Shown: positions 16,591-24,860 of the stretch, one piece after another
Position numbering within the stretch: the stretch's first letter is position 1
Layout: every line of letters begins with the position of its first letter
Assembly (NCBI GenBank): GCA_963833605.1
Contig: CAWHYZ010000009.1
Location: forward strand, 1 to 64,000
Length of the DNA stretch: 64,000 bases
Direction of reading: 5' to 3'
Source of the DNA: JAFAXD01 sp963833605
GTDB taxonomy: Bacteria > Pseudomonadota > Alphaproteobacteria > Rhizobiales > Xanthobacteraceae
Translations under genes and position numbers: made by a program
The notes under the pieces: model-generated
Told to the model about the DNA's origin: nothing
The model's database searches: none
What the model saw: only the letters and a program-made list of their open reading frames with translations

Positions 16591-18822
16591 ATGAACGGCC
16601 CGATCCGCACCGAAATTGTGCTGCTCGGGGGCGGGCACGCGCACGTCCATATCCTGACAGCCTTCGCCATGCGGCCTGAACCGGGCGTGCGGGTCACGCT
16701 CATCTCTGCTGATCTTGCGACCCCGTATTCGGGCATGCTGCCCGGCGTGGTCGCCGGACTCTATGCGCCGGACGAGGCGCATATCGATTTGGTGAGGCTT
16801 GCCGCCGCGACCGGAACGCGGCTGGTCCATGCGGCCGCATGCGGGCTTGATCGTGCCGCAAAGCGGGTTTTGCTGATCGGGCGGCCGCCGATCGCCTACG
16901 ACGTGGTCTCAATCGATGTCGGCATCACGCCAGCGCTTGCGCCGATTGCCGGCGCGGCAGCGCACGCCATCGCGGTCAAGCCGATCGGGGCGTTTCTGGC
17001 AAAGTTCGCTACGTTGCTCGAGCGTTGCCGCACGCCCGAGGGGCCGCGCCATATTGCGGTGGTCGGGGGCGGGGCCGGCGGGGTCGAACTTATCCTCTCG
17101 ATCCGCGCGCGGCTGTTGGCTGATGCACGGGCGCATGGTTGGGATGCGACCAGACTATCTTTCACGTTGGTGACGGACGGCGAAATTCTGCAGACCCATC
17201 ACCCGCGCGTGCGCACGGCATTCCGGCGCATCCTGGCGGAGCGCAAGATCGCGCTCTATGAGCATCGTCGCGCCCGCGCTGTGACGGCCGCCGCGATTGC
17301 GTTCGACGCCGGGCCGCCGCTGCCCGCCGACGCGGTGCTGATCACCACGGACGCGGCGGCGCCGACCTGGCTTGCGAACACCGGGCTCGCGCTCGACCCA
17401 GCCGGATTCCTGGCGGTGGGTCCGACCCTTCAGGTCATGAACGACCCCGACGTTTTCGCTGCCGGCGATTGCGCAACCCTGATCACAACACCGCGTGAAA
17501 AGGCTGGCGTGTTTGCGGTGCGGGCAGGGCGGCCGCTGGCCGAAAACCTGCGCCGCCGTGTGCGCGGGGAGCCATTGCGTCCATGGCGTCCGCAGCGCCG
17601 GCACCTCGCGCTCATTACCACGGGCGAGCGCTACGCGGTTGCTTCGCGCGGCGCCTTCGCGGCCGAGGGTGGTTTCGTTTGGACGTGGAAGGATTTCATC
17701 GATCGGCGTTGGATGCGGATGTATCAAAACACAGACCGCTTGCTCGCGCGCATGACGGCGCGTCCGCCCCGCACGACGGAAAGCCTGGCGGCTGAGATGC
17801 GCTGCGGCGGCTGCGCCGCCAAGGTCGGACCGGGCCCATTGTCGCGCGCACTCGGGCGGCTTCCGCCCGCCAGCGCAGAAGGCGTTACGGTTGGCCTCGA
17901 TCGGCCCGATGACGCGGCCGTGCTGGAAGCGCCAGGGGGGATGCTTCTCGTACAGACGATCGATCACCTGCGGGCCTTTATCGGCGATCCGTTCGTGTTC
18001 GGCGAGATCGCCGCCAATCACGCCATCAATGATGTCTTTGCCATGGGGGGAACGCCACGCCATGCACTCGCGACCGCGATCCTCCCGGCCGACGCATCCG
18101 CCATCATGGGAGAGACCCTGTTCCAGCTCCTCGCCGGCGCCCGCGCATGCCTCGACCGCGAGGGCGTTGCCCTGGTCGGGGGACATTCTGGTGAAGGCGC
18201 GGAATTGGCGCTCGGTCTGGCCGTAACTGGCGTCGTCGCATCGGACCGCATTCTGCGCAAGGTCGGGTTGCAGTGCGGGAACGCGCTCATTCTCACAAGA
18301 CCACTCGGCACCGGCATCTTGTTTGCCGCCGCCATGCGGGCGCGCGCCGATGCGAGCTGGGTCGAAGCCGCACTTGCCGAGATGCGCCGCTCCAACCGCT
18401 CCGCGGCAGCGATCCTGGCCGCGAATGGTGCTACCGCGATGACCAACGTCAGCGGATTTGGTCTCGTGGGCCACCTGGGTGAAATGTTGACCGCAAGCGG
18501 TGTCGAGGCGGAGCTCGAGCTCGGCGCCATACCGCGTTATACCGGCGTGCACGCGCTGGCTGCAGCCGGCATTGCGTCAACACTGCTCGCCGAGAACCTG
18601 ATGCAGGCGCAGCTGCTTCGCCTCGAGATCGATGAGATCACGCGCGCGATCCTGTTCGATCCCCGAACGTCCGGCGGCATGCTCGCGGGCGTGCCGAAAG
18701 AGCGCGCGGCCGACTGTCTGTCGGAGCTGCGCTCGGCCGGTTGCAGCGGTGCTGCAATCATCGGGTCTATTGGACGCGCCGGACTGCTTGCATCAGAGGT
18801 CGGGATCGCGACAAAACCGTAA
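16591..18822 (+). CDS. selD: selenide, water dikinase fused to an FAD/NAD oxidoreductase
   Basis: 743 residues. Residues ~5-370 are a pyridine nucleotide-disulfide/NDH-2-type oxidoreductase: the FAD motif IVLLGGGHAHVHIL, the second nucleotide-binding motif IAVVGGGAGGVELIL and the FAD-closing AAGDCATL. From ~390 comes SelD: RCGGCAAKVG (catalytic Cys/Lys region), LDRPDDAAVL, HAINDVFAMGGTP, VGGHSGEGAE and FDPRTSGGML. It makes selenophosphate from selenide and ATP; the flavin domain may supply selenide by reduction. Such fusions are known in alphaproteobacteria. The start is set at the first Met after the tRNA; the upstream in-frame codons lie within selC. Selenocysteine is expected to be used elsewhere in the genome. 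Confidence 0.92.
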   Translation: MNGPIRTEIVLLGGGHAHVHILTAFAMRPEPGVRVTLISADLATPYSGMLPGVVAGLYAPDEAHIDLVRLAAATGTRLVHAAACGLDRAAKRVLLIGRPPIAYDVVSIDVGITPALAPIAGAAAHAIAVKPIGAFLAKFATLLERCRTPEGPRHIAVVGGGAGGVELILSIRARLLADARAHGWDATRLSFTLVTDGEILQTHHPRVRTAFRRILAERKIALYEHRRARAVTAAAIAFDAGPPLPADAVLITTDAAAPTWLANTGLALDPAGFLAVGPTLQVMNDPDVFAAGDCATLITTPREKAGVFAVRAGRPLAENLRRRVRGEPLRPWRPQRRHLALITTGERYAVASRGAFAAEGGFVWTWKDFIDRRWMRMYQNTDRLLARMTARPPRTTESLAAEMRCGGCAAKVGPGPLSRALGRLPPASAEGVTVGLDRPDDAAVLEAPGGMLLVQTIDHLRAFIGDPFVFGEIAANHAINDVFAMGGTPRHALATAILPADASAIMGETLFQLLAGARACLDREGVALVGGHSGEGAELALGLAVTGVVASDRILRKVGLQCGNALILTRPLGTGILFAAAMRARADASWVEAALAEMRRSNRSAAAILAANGATAMTNVSGFGLVGHLGEMLTASGVEAELELGAIPRYTGVHALAAAGIASTLLAENLMQAQLLRLEIDEITRAILFDPRTSGGMLAGVPKERAADCLSELRSAGCSGAAIIGSIGRAGLLASEVGIATKP

Positions 18823-19001
18823 CAACTTCGGTTTGTTGGCCCATCACCAGGCCTGCGCGAGCCAACTTGCACGGGCAGTCCTCGGGATTGTGCAGGGCAC
18901 CAAATGACCGCAGGCGACCTTTCACCGTCCGCCATAATGGTCTACGTTTGGGGACGAAGCCAAAGCCGATACCGTGCTAGCAGCAAAAAAGGGCCCACGC
19001 C

Positions 19002-19361
19002 ATGACTGGAGCAGCGCCGACCAACACGTTGGCTGAGGAAGGCGCGCGGGCGAGCCGCGCCATCAATGAGACGATCAAGCGGCTCACGGCTGCGGCGGGC
19101 CCCAACCCGCTTTTGGACGGTTTTTCCGGGTACGTTCAGGCCGCGCAGGACTACAACTCCAAGGTCTTGGAGTTCACCGTCGCCAACACCACCGCGATGT
19201 TCGATTATTTTCGCAAGCTTTCGGAAGCGAAATCGACGCCCGAACTGGTCGAGCTCACGACCAGCCACGCGCGTGCTCAATTCGAGACGTTGACCGAGCA
19301 GGCCAAGGAACTGCAGGCGATTGCCCAGAAGGCAATGCCCAAGATGGGCGGCGGCCGCTGA
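19002..19361 (+). CDS. phasin family protein
   Basis: 119 residues, all helical, without a signal. The phasin pattern is seen in LLDGFSGYVQAAQDYNSKVL, DYFRKLSEAKSTPELVELTT and HARAQFETLTEQAKELQAIA. Phasins coat polyhydroxyalkanoate granules; some relatives act as general membrane-protective proteins. It is transcribed alone toward the convergent TRAP cluster. Confidence 0.85.
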   Translation: MTGAAPTNTLAEEGARASRAINETIKRLTAAAGPNPLLDGFSGYVQAAQDYNSKVLEFTVANTTAMFDYFRKLSEAKSTPELVELTTSHARAQFETLTEQAKELQAIAQKAMPKMGGGR

Positions 19362-19377
19362 TCTCGGCTGGCGTCGA

Positions 19378-20391
19378 CTATTCGACCTTGTTGCTGGCCG
19401 CCTTTAGCTCATTGTAGATCGCACGCACCTCCGGCTTGCCCTCGGTGATGGCTTCCCCGACGGTGCCGAGCTTTTCGCGAATCTCCTTCTGTTCAGCGTC
19501 CGAAAGGTGGTTGAGCTTACCGCCCTTGGCCTCCCACTTCTTGGTCAAGCTCTCGTTGAATTCATCCGAACCTTTGACCGCCTGCGGAAACACCGAGCGC
19601 GACGCCTTGATCACCGTCGCCCGCAGATCGGCCGGCATGGTGTCGAGCCATTTCTTGCTCATGCCGCAGTAGGACAGGATCAGGGTGTCCTCGACCTGCA
19701 GCAGGTCCTTCGACACGGTGTCGAGATTGAAGTTCACGAAAATGGTAATGCCGCTGCCCGAGCCATCAATGGTCCCGTTCTGCAAGGCAGTGAGCATGTC
19801 GGCGAGGTTCATCGGGACCAACGTCGCGCCCAAGCGCTTGAACCGCTCGCGCTCGGCCTCGGTGCCATTGATGCGCAACTTCTTGCCGTTGAAGTCCGCT
19901 ATCTTGAGGATCGGGCTGCGCGCCATGTAGCGTACGTCGGCGGAGGCGAACTGGCCGCAGCCGACGATCCCCTTGGGATCGAGCAGCGTCGCGACTTTCT
20001 CGGCGACGGCCGGATCGGCCATGACGCGGTTGGCGTGCGCGCGGTTCTTGAAAATGAACGGAAAGCTCAGCACGCCCATGCGCGGATCGATGCCGGCATA
20101 GAAGTCGGCGGGGGTGATGAAGCCTTCGACCGTGCCGAGCTGTAGCCCCTGAATGGTCGCCGACTGCGAGCCGAGTTGGCCGCGCGGAAAAATCTGCACC
20201 TCGACCTTGCCGTTGGTCGCCGCCTCGATCGCCGCCTTGATGGCGCGGGCATGGTTGTGCTCGCTGTCCTCGGCGGACGTCAGTCCGAGCTTCATCGTGT
20301 AGTCGGCAGCGGCTGCGCTCTGACCCGATGCCGCCAGCGCGATGGTGACGGCCAAAGCATACCAAAGGCCGTGAAGCCGGTTCATCCGCAT
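19378..20391 (-). CDS. dctP: TRAP transporter solute-binding protein (DctP)
   Basis: 337 residues from MRMNRLHGLW; GGGAGGGA is six bases upstream, while the ATG at 20418 gives a poorer signal peptide. The signal ends at SAAAA-DYTMKLG. DctP-family features are SAEDSEHNHARAIKAAIEAA, QIFPRGQLGSQ, the substrate-carboxylate arginine region KKLRINGTEAERERFKRLGA, and ADMLTALQNGTIDGSGSG. It captures an organic acid in the periplasm and hands it to the DctQM pair encoded upstream. The gene order on this strand is dctQ, dctM, dctP. Confidence 0.92.
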   Translation of the reverse strand: MRMNRLHGLWYALAVTIALAASGQSAAAADYTMKLGLTSAEDSEHNHARAIKAAIEAATNGKVEVQIFPRGQLGSQSATIQGLQLGTVEGFITPADFYAGIDPRMGVLSFPFIFKNRAHANRVMADPAVAEKVATLLDPKGIVGCGQFASADVRYMARSPILKIADFNGKKLRINGTEAERERFKRLGATLVPMNLADMLTALQNGTIDGSGSGITIFVNFNLDTVSKDLLQVEDTLILSYCGMSKKWLDTMPADLRATVIKASRSVFPQAVKGSDEFNESLTKKWEAKGGKLNHLSDAEQKEIREKLGTVGEAITEGKPEVRAIYNELKAASNKVE

Positions 20392-20461
20392 GTGCATTCC
20401 CTCCCTTGAGTGTTTCATTCCGGCGCGTTCTTCATGCCGGTGGCGTGGCTGCCGTCGCGTG

Positions 20462-21736
20462 TCACAGCAGATATGGCAGCAGGAAAAGTGACAGCGACGG
20501 GATATAGGTGACGAGCATCAGCGCCAGGATGGCCAATGCCACGAACGGAATCAATCCGGGATAGAGGACCTTCGACGGTGTCTTAAACATCGCCTGGAAT
20601 ACGAAAATGTTGAGCCCGAACGGCGGATGGAACGTACCGATCGTCAGGTTCATCACCACGATCACGCCGAAATGGATCGGGTCGACCCCGATCTGGCGCG
20701 CAATCGGCAAAAGCAGCGGCGACAGCACGAGCAATGCCGTCCCCGGATCCAGAAAGCAGCCGATGAACAGCAGAAAGGCGTTGATCATCAACAGGACAGC
20801 CCAGGCGGGAGCGTTCATGGTGCGGATCAACTCGGACACCGCATTGGCGACCCCGCTGATGGTGAGCAGCCAGCCGAACAAGCCCGCCACCGAAACGATC
20901 AGGAATACGGTCGCGGTCAACAGCACCGTGCGGGCCGCGATATTGAACAAGTCGTGCGCAGTGACCTCGCGATAAACGAAATAGGCGACGAATATCGCGT
21001 AGACGCAGGCAACGCCGGCGGCTTCGGTCGGGGAGAATACGCCGGAATAGATCCCGCCGAAGATGATCACGATCGCGCCAAGCGACCAGAGACCGTCGAC
21101 CGATGCCGCCAGAAACTCCTTCACATTAAACTTCCGCCGCAGGTCGATCTTCTGCTCGAACGATTTGAAATAGATGTAGGTCGCGAATATCAGGCCCAAA
21201 ACGATGCCCGGAATGATGCCGGCAGCAAACAGTGCCGGAACCGATGTTTCGGTCGCGATCCCATAGATGATGAAAGCAATCGAGGGCGGGATCAGGTTGT
21301 CGAGCGCGCATTCCGCCACGATCAGCGCCGAAGCGAAACGCTCGCTGTAGCCTGCCTCGCGCAGGCGCGGATAGGTGATCGAGCCGACGGCCGCGACCGA
21401 GGCGGTTGTCGCCCCCGAGATCGCGCCGAACACAGCCGCAAAGCCGAGCGAGGTCAGCGGCAGGCTCGCCCGAAAGCCGCTCACCATCGAGGCGACCCAA
21501 CGCAGCAACCTGGTCGACAGCCCGCCCTTGGACATTAGATCGCCGGTGAAGATGAAGAACGGCACCGCGATCAGCGGGAACTTGCTCAAGCTGTCGAACA
21601 TCACCTGATGCACGACCGGGTGGGGAAGCTTGGTGAAGAACGTGATCGCAGTGATGCAGGTCGCGAGCAGCAGGAAGAAGATGGGAACGCCCATGACCAG
21701 CAGGGTCAGGGGCATCAACACCATCACCCATCCCAT
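20462..21736 (-). CDS. dctM: TRAP transporter large permease (DctM)
   Basis: 424 residues of almost continuous hydrophobic helices, typical of the 12-helix DctM subunit that drives sodium-coupled import. Family signatures are VPFFIFTGDLMSKGGLSTRL, FGAISGATTASVAAVGSI, ALIVAECALDNLIPPSIAFI and the C-terminal FHPPFGLNIFV. GGGGAG lies six bases before the ATG. It follows dctQ (75-bp gap) and precedes dctP on the same strand. Confidence 0.93.
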   Translation of the reverse strand: MGWVMVLMPLTLLVMGVPIFFLLLATCITAITFFTKLPHPVVHQVMFDSLSKFPLIAVPFFIFTGDLMSKGGLSTRLLRWVASMVSGFRASLPLTSLGFAAVFGAISGATTASVAAVGSITYPRLREAGYSERFASALIVAECALDNLIPPSIAFIIYGIATETSVPALFAAGIIPGIVLGLIFATYIYFKSFEQKIDLRRKFNVKEFLAASVDGLWSLGAIVIIFGGIYSGVFSPTEAAGVACVYAIFVAYFVYREVTAHDLFNIAARTVLLTATVFLIVSVAGLFGWLLTISGVANAVSELIRTMNAPAWAVLLMINAFLLFIGCFLDPGTALLVLSPLLLPIARQIGVDPIHFGVIVVMNLTIGTFHPPFGLNIFVFQAMFKTPSKVLYPGLIPFVALAILALMLVTYIPSLSLFLLPYLL

Positions 21737-21811
21737 GATCTGCTCCCCACTTGAATTGTTGTCGCGGCTGTCGATCCGCCACCCCGGCCCGGCGTCTCGC
21801 CGAACCGTCTC

Positions 21812-22333
21812 TCAGGTGAAATTGCTGGTCACGTAGGCCCGCACCCGTATGATTGCTGCAAGCCCCATCAGCACGAAGCCGACCAGCACCGCCGAGTGGG
21901 TGTAGACCAGCGGGATGCGCGCCCCCATGCTGACCTCACCGCTGCGATAGTAGAGCGTGACGACTTGCAGGGTTTGGGTGACCACAAAGGCGGCGCAGGC
22001 GACCGTCAGAAACACGACAAGCGCACCGAGGAATGCGCGATAGGGCGCCCGCGCCTTGGCGGTGAAGAAGTCCATCGACAAGTGATTGCCCGCATAGCTG
22101 ATCGTGCCGGCCGAAATGAACACACCCCATACCAGAATGTCGATCAGGCCTTCCTCCGCCCAGGCGACCGGCGCCGAGAACAGGTAGCGCCCGACCACGT
22201 TGGCAAAGTTGATCGCGATGGCGGCGAGCAGGAGAGTGCCGGCGATGGCGTGGGGAAGCTTGACGAAGATGAACTTGGCGGGGGAGGCGGGTGGGGCGGA
22301 GGCAACAGGAGAATCGTTATCGCCTTGGCTCAT
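21812..22333 (-). CDS. dctQ: TRAP transporter small permease (DctQ)
   Basis: 173 residues with four membrane helices. The family signature WAEEGLIDILVWGVFISAG follows the first helix pair (ATALLLAAIAINFANVVGRY-like segment), then NHLSMDFFTAKARAPYRAFL. GGGGAGGA lies before ATG 22333; the longer upstream frame overlaps the divergent gene and is not coding. First gene of the importer operon, divergent from the PNPOx-like gene. Substrate unknown; the nearby SDR and ring-cleavage genes suggest an aromatic or small organic acid. Confidence 0.9.
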   Translation of the reverse strand: MSQGDNDSPVASAPPASPAKFIFVKLPHAIAGTLLLAAIAINFANVVGRYLFSAPVAWAEEGLIDILVWGVFISAGTISYAGNHLSMDFFTAKARAPYRAFLGALVVFLTVACAAFVVTQTLQVVTLYYRSGEVSMGARIPLVYTHSAVLVGFVLMGLAAIIRVRAYVTSNFT

Positions 22334-22510
22334 CAATCCATCCTCCCCGCCGTGGCCTGTTTTTGATCTGCCGTGCGCACGCAAGCCTAATTGAGGCCCC
22401 GACGGGCGGCAATCGCCAAAGCATCGCTTGTCCCACTGGTGCCGCACGGTAATCTGCGGCCCGTAACCGAGCACGCCGGTGGACGGCGAAGCACCGACAC
22501 GGGGAAAGCA

Positions 22511-22936
22511 ATGGCGATCAGCGAAACGATCAAAGGTCTCGTCAACAACGCCTGGGTCGATGGCTACGTCTGCATGCTGGCAACCGCCGGCAAGGACGGA
22601 CCGAACATCAGTCCGAAAGGCAGCATGCTGGTGTTCGACGATCGGCACCTCGCCTATTGGGAGCGGTCCAAGAAGAAGGCACTCGAGAACCTGGGGGCAG
22701 ACCGTCGGGTCGTGGTGATGTACAGCAACTTCAAGGCGCAACGCGAGGGCGTACTGGAGTCGGGCTTTCTGCGCTTCTGGGGCACCGCCGAATTGCACGA
22801 GCACGGCACGGTACACGATGCGATCTTCGCCAGGCTTACGAAGCGCGAGCAGGAGCACGTTGGCGCCGACACCGGCATCGGCATCCTGATCAGGATCGAA
22901 CGCGCCGCCGATATTCACGGCAAGTCAATCCTGTGA
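22511..22936 (+). CDS. pyridoxamine 5'-phosphate oxidase family protein
   Basis: 141 residues of the FMN-binding split-barrel (PNPOx-like) fold: MLATAGKDGPNISPKGSMLV, LAYWERSKKKALENL, VVVMYSNFKA and FWGTAELHEHG. These short members usually bind FMN or F420 and reduce small molecules; true vitamin B6 synthesis is unlikely for this subgroup. GGGGAAA precedes the ATG. It starts seven bases before the SDR gene, so the two form an operon divergent from the TRAP transporter. Confidence 0.85.
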   Translation: MAISETIKGLVNNAWVDGYVCMLATAGKDGPNISPKGSMLVFDDRHLAYWERSKKKALENLGADRRVVVMYSNFKAQREGVLESGFLRFWGTAELHEHGTVHDAIFARLTKREQEHVGADTGIGILIRIERAADIHGKSIL

Positions 22937-22943
22937 GGCAGCG

Positions 22944-23705
22944 ATGTCGAGCAGTCTTGCGGGTTACGCGGCGCTGATCACCGGCGGCACGAGCGGGCTT
23001 GGCCAGTCGCATGCCCGCGTGCTCGGTGGTCGCGGCGCCAGGGTCGCGGTCACCGATCTCACCCAGGAGCGTCTCGACCAGGCGAAGACCGAGCTCGCCC
23101 GCGACGGCGTCGAGGTGCTGTGCTTGCGGGCCGACAATCGACATCCCGGCGAGGTCAAGGCTGCGGTTGCGGCCGCCGAGGCCGCATTCGGCCGGGTCGA
23201 TATCCTGGTCAACAATGCCGGCATCAGCGGCATGCACGCCCGCATCGAGGACATCGACGAGGCTTTCTTCGACGATCTGTTCGACACCCACGTCAAGGGC
23301 GCGTTCTTCGCGACCCAGGCCGTGGTCCCGGGCATGAAGGCCCGCAAATTCGGCCGCGTCATCAATACCGGATCGACCTTCGCGATGACCGGTTCGCCTG
23401 CGATGAGTCACTACGCAATGGCCAAGGGCGCGCTCACGGCATTGACCCGCTCCTGGGCGCGCGAACTCACGCCGTTCGAAATCACGGTCAACACGGTGTC
23501 GCCGGGGCTGGTCGAAACGCCGATGACGCGCGGCGACCTGACGCCGGAGCATCTCAAAACCATCGTGGCCGGCATGGCGATCGGCCGCACCATCCGGCCG
23601 GAGGAGATCTCCTACGTGGTGGCCTGGCTCGCCAGCCGGGAAGCCGACGCCATGACCGGCCAGAACATCAGCCCGAACGGCGGGCAGGCGATCGTCGGGA
23701 TCTAG
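22944..23705 (+). CDS. SDR family oxidoreductase
   Basis: 253-residue classical short-chain dehydrogenase: the cofactor motif ITGGTSGLGQ (TGxxxGxG), VTDLTQ at the end of beta-2 with Asp suggesting NAD preference, ILVNNAGIS, the catalytic Ser in INTGSTFAMTGS and YAMAK (Tyr/Lys), and the family C-terminus DAMTGQNISPNGG. It would oxidise an alcohol or dihydrodiol, or reduce a ketone, in the pathway served by the neighbouring importer. The last 95 bp of the gene are repeated at 26581-26675. Confidence 0.92.
   Translation: MSSSLAGYAALITGGTSGLGQSHARVLGGRGARVAVTDLTQERLDQAKTELARDGVEVLCLRADNRHPGEVKAAVAAAEAAFGRVDILVNNAGISGMHARIEDIDEAFFDDLFDTHVKGAFFATQAVVPGMKARKFGRVINTGSTFAMTGSPAMSHYAMAKGALTALTRSWARELTPFEITVNTVSPGLVETPMTRGDLTPEHLKTIVAGMAIGRTIRPEEISYVVAWLASREADAMTGQNISPNGGQAIVGI
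23611..23705 (+). repeat. 95-bp direct repeat, left copy (SDR gene end)
   Basis: The last 95 bp of the SDR gene, from CCTACGTGGTGGCCTGGCTC to the TAG stop, recur at 26581-26675 with three mismatches. The two copies bound about 2.9 kb carrying a DNA-ligase fragment, an exported protein, an IS110 and a zinc-ribbon protein. Confidence 0.95.
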
Positions 23706-23783
23706 CGCATATCCCGGAAAAGTGGATGCCGGTTTTCCGATAAGGACATGCGCAAAAACGAGATTTTAGAGCGCATCCCGAAC
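23702..23783. repeat. REP-like intergenic sequence
   Basis: GCGCATATCCCGGAAAAGTG ... GGTTTTCCGATAAGGACATG is the palindromic intergenic repeat type that is frequent in Bradyrhizobium-like genomes (arms around CGGAAAAGTGGATGCCGGTTTTCCG). It starts right at the SDR stop codon. Confidence 0.55.
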
Positions 23784-24120
23784 ACATACAGGAAAGCATC
23801 CCGCGAACCCATGCGGCCGACGGCGGCGCGCAGCCGGTCGAAATCCGTCACTCCGTCCTCGCCGCAGACCACACCCTCGCCATCGAGCGTCACAGACTTG
23901 ACCCGGAGTGATTGCAACGCTTCGGCGATTGCCGGCACCCGGTCGGTCCAGTCGTGGCCACGCCGGCTAAAAATGCGCACGCGGTCGCGGTCGCGCCGGC
24001 AGATGAACCGGAATCCGTCGTGTTTGATTTCATAGGCCCATTGCGACCCTGTCGGCACCGCATCACCGAGCGTCGGCAGACATGGCTCTATGAAGCCGGC
24101 GGGTCGGGGAGGGGGAGGAG
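23784..24120 (-). pseudogene. ATP-dependent DNA ligase, N-terminal fragment
   Basis: About 110 residues of the adenylation domain of a LigD-type ligase: PAGFIEPCLPTLGDAVPTG, EIKHDGFRFICRR (KxDG with the lysine that becomes adenylated), VRIFSRRGHDWTDRVPAI and VTLDGEGVVCGEDGVTDFDR. Similarity ends at DAFLYVF, then the frame runs into REP-like DNA. No start codon with a good site is seen, and the rest of the ligase is absent. C-terminal tails of the same protein type occur at 11.6, 12.0 and 36.9 kb, but not the middle. Confidence 0.8.
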
Positions 24121-24284
24121 CGCCAGAGCATGACGCTACATAACCGTCGAACGGGCCAAACGCGCATCGACAGTTAAGACGAAGAGATTGGGGGCGCCTT
24201 CTCCTGTCCGTATTGAATATCCCGCCCCAATCCGACAGGGTGCCGACGCCACCACCCCGTTTTTCCCCACAAGGAGAGAATCGC

Positions 24285-24707
24285 ATGCGCTCACTTATCG
24301 TTGCCGGCGCGTTGCTCGTTGCCCTCTCGGTCGGCGCAACCGCAGCCGACGCCCCGAACATTGTTGGGACCTGGACTCCGACTGCACATTCGGCTGCCCG
24401 CGTCGGAAAGAACGCTCACTATCAGTCAGCGGTCAAGCCATCACTCGCCAAGGGTGCCGATAAAGCCTTTACGTGGAAAATTGACTCGCAGGATAGCAAT
24501 TCTTTTTCTGGGACTGCGACCGGCCCGAAGGGGAAAACCGAAATGATAGTCGGCGCGTTCCGGCAGGACGGCAAACGCTTCGTGTTCTCAACCGGCAATG
24601 GTAATGGTTCAGGGGAGGTGAGCGGCGACGACTTGGAATTCTGTTGGACCGACAACATTCCAAGCTACATCGCTGCGGCATGCACCACCTACAAGCGAAA
24701 CAAGTAA
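24285..24707 (+). CDS. small exported protein, GTW-family paralogue 1
   Basis: 140 residues starting MRSLIVAGALLVALSVGATA, with AAGGAGAG before the ATG. After the signal peptide comes ADAPNIVGTWTPTAHSA, a beta-rich core (FSGTATGPKGKTEMIVGAFR, RFVFSTGNGNGSGE) and paired cysteines (EFCWTDN, AACTTYKR). The product at 61123-61545 is a close paralogue with the same layout, and that at 32793-33233 a more distant one. The 'G(T/N)W' opening and size suggest a small beta-barrel, but no enzyme motif is present. Confidence 0.75.
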   Translation: MRSLIVAGALLVALSVGATAADAPNIVGTWTPTAHSAARVGKNAHYQSAVKPSLAKGADKAFTWKIDSQDSNSFSGTATGPKGKTEMIVGAFRQDGKRFVFSTGNGNGSGEVSGDDLEFCWTDNIPSYIAAACTTYKRNK

Positions 24708-24860
24708 TCCGTGTTCATGTCGGTGCTTTAGCGCAGCAAAGATGGGGTAATCGGCCGGCCCAGGTTGTGGATAGCTGAAGATTTTGGGTGCTGCGCTTCA
24801 GGCTGATGGTGAAACGAGGTCCGTGTGTACGGCCTCAAGCATCAGAAGGAGAAGCGCAGC
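24708..24860 (+). ncRNA. candidate IS110 bridge-RNA region
   Basis: Non-coding DNA between the exported-protein gene and the IS110 transposase start. In IS110-group elements the long non-coding 5' end encodes the structured bridge RNA that pairs with target and donor. The segment has partial inverted repeats (GCTGCGCTTC near 24790 and GAAGCGCAGC just before the ATG). This is a location-based proposal; loops were not modelled. Confidence 0.3.

Noticed and set aside
17155..18552. 465-codon minus-strand frame opposite selD
   Set aside because: Antisense shadow in GC-rich DNA; no motifs, while the plus strand has a complete selD.
21812..22918. 368-codon frame for DctQ
   Set aside because: The first ~195 codons overlap the divergent PNPOx-like gene; the ATG at 22333 with GGGGAGGA gives the normal DctQ length.
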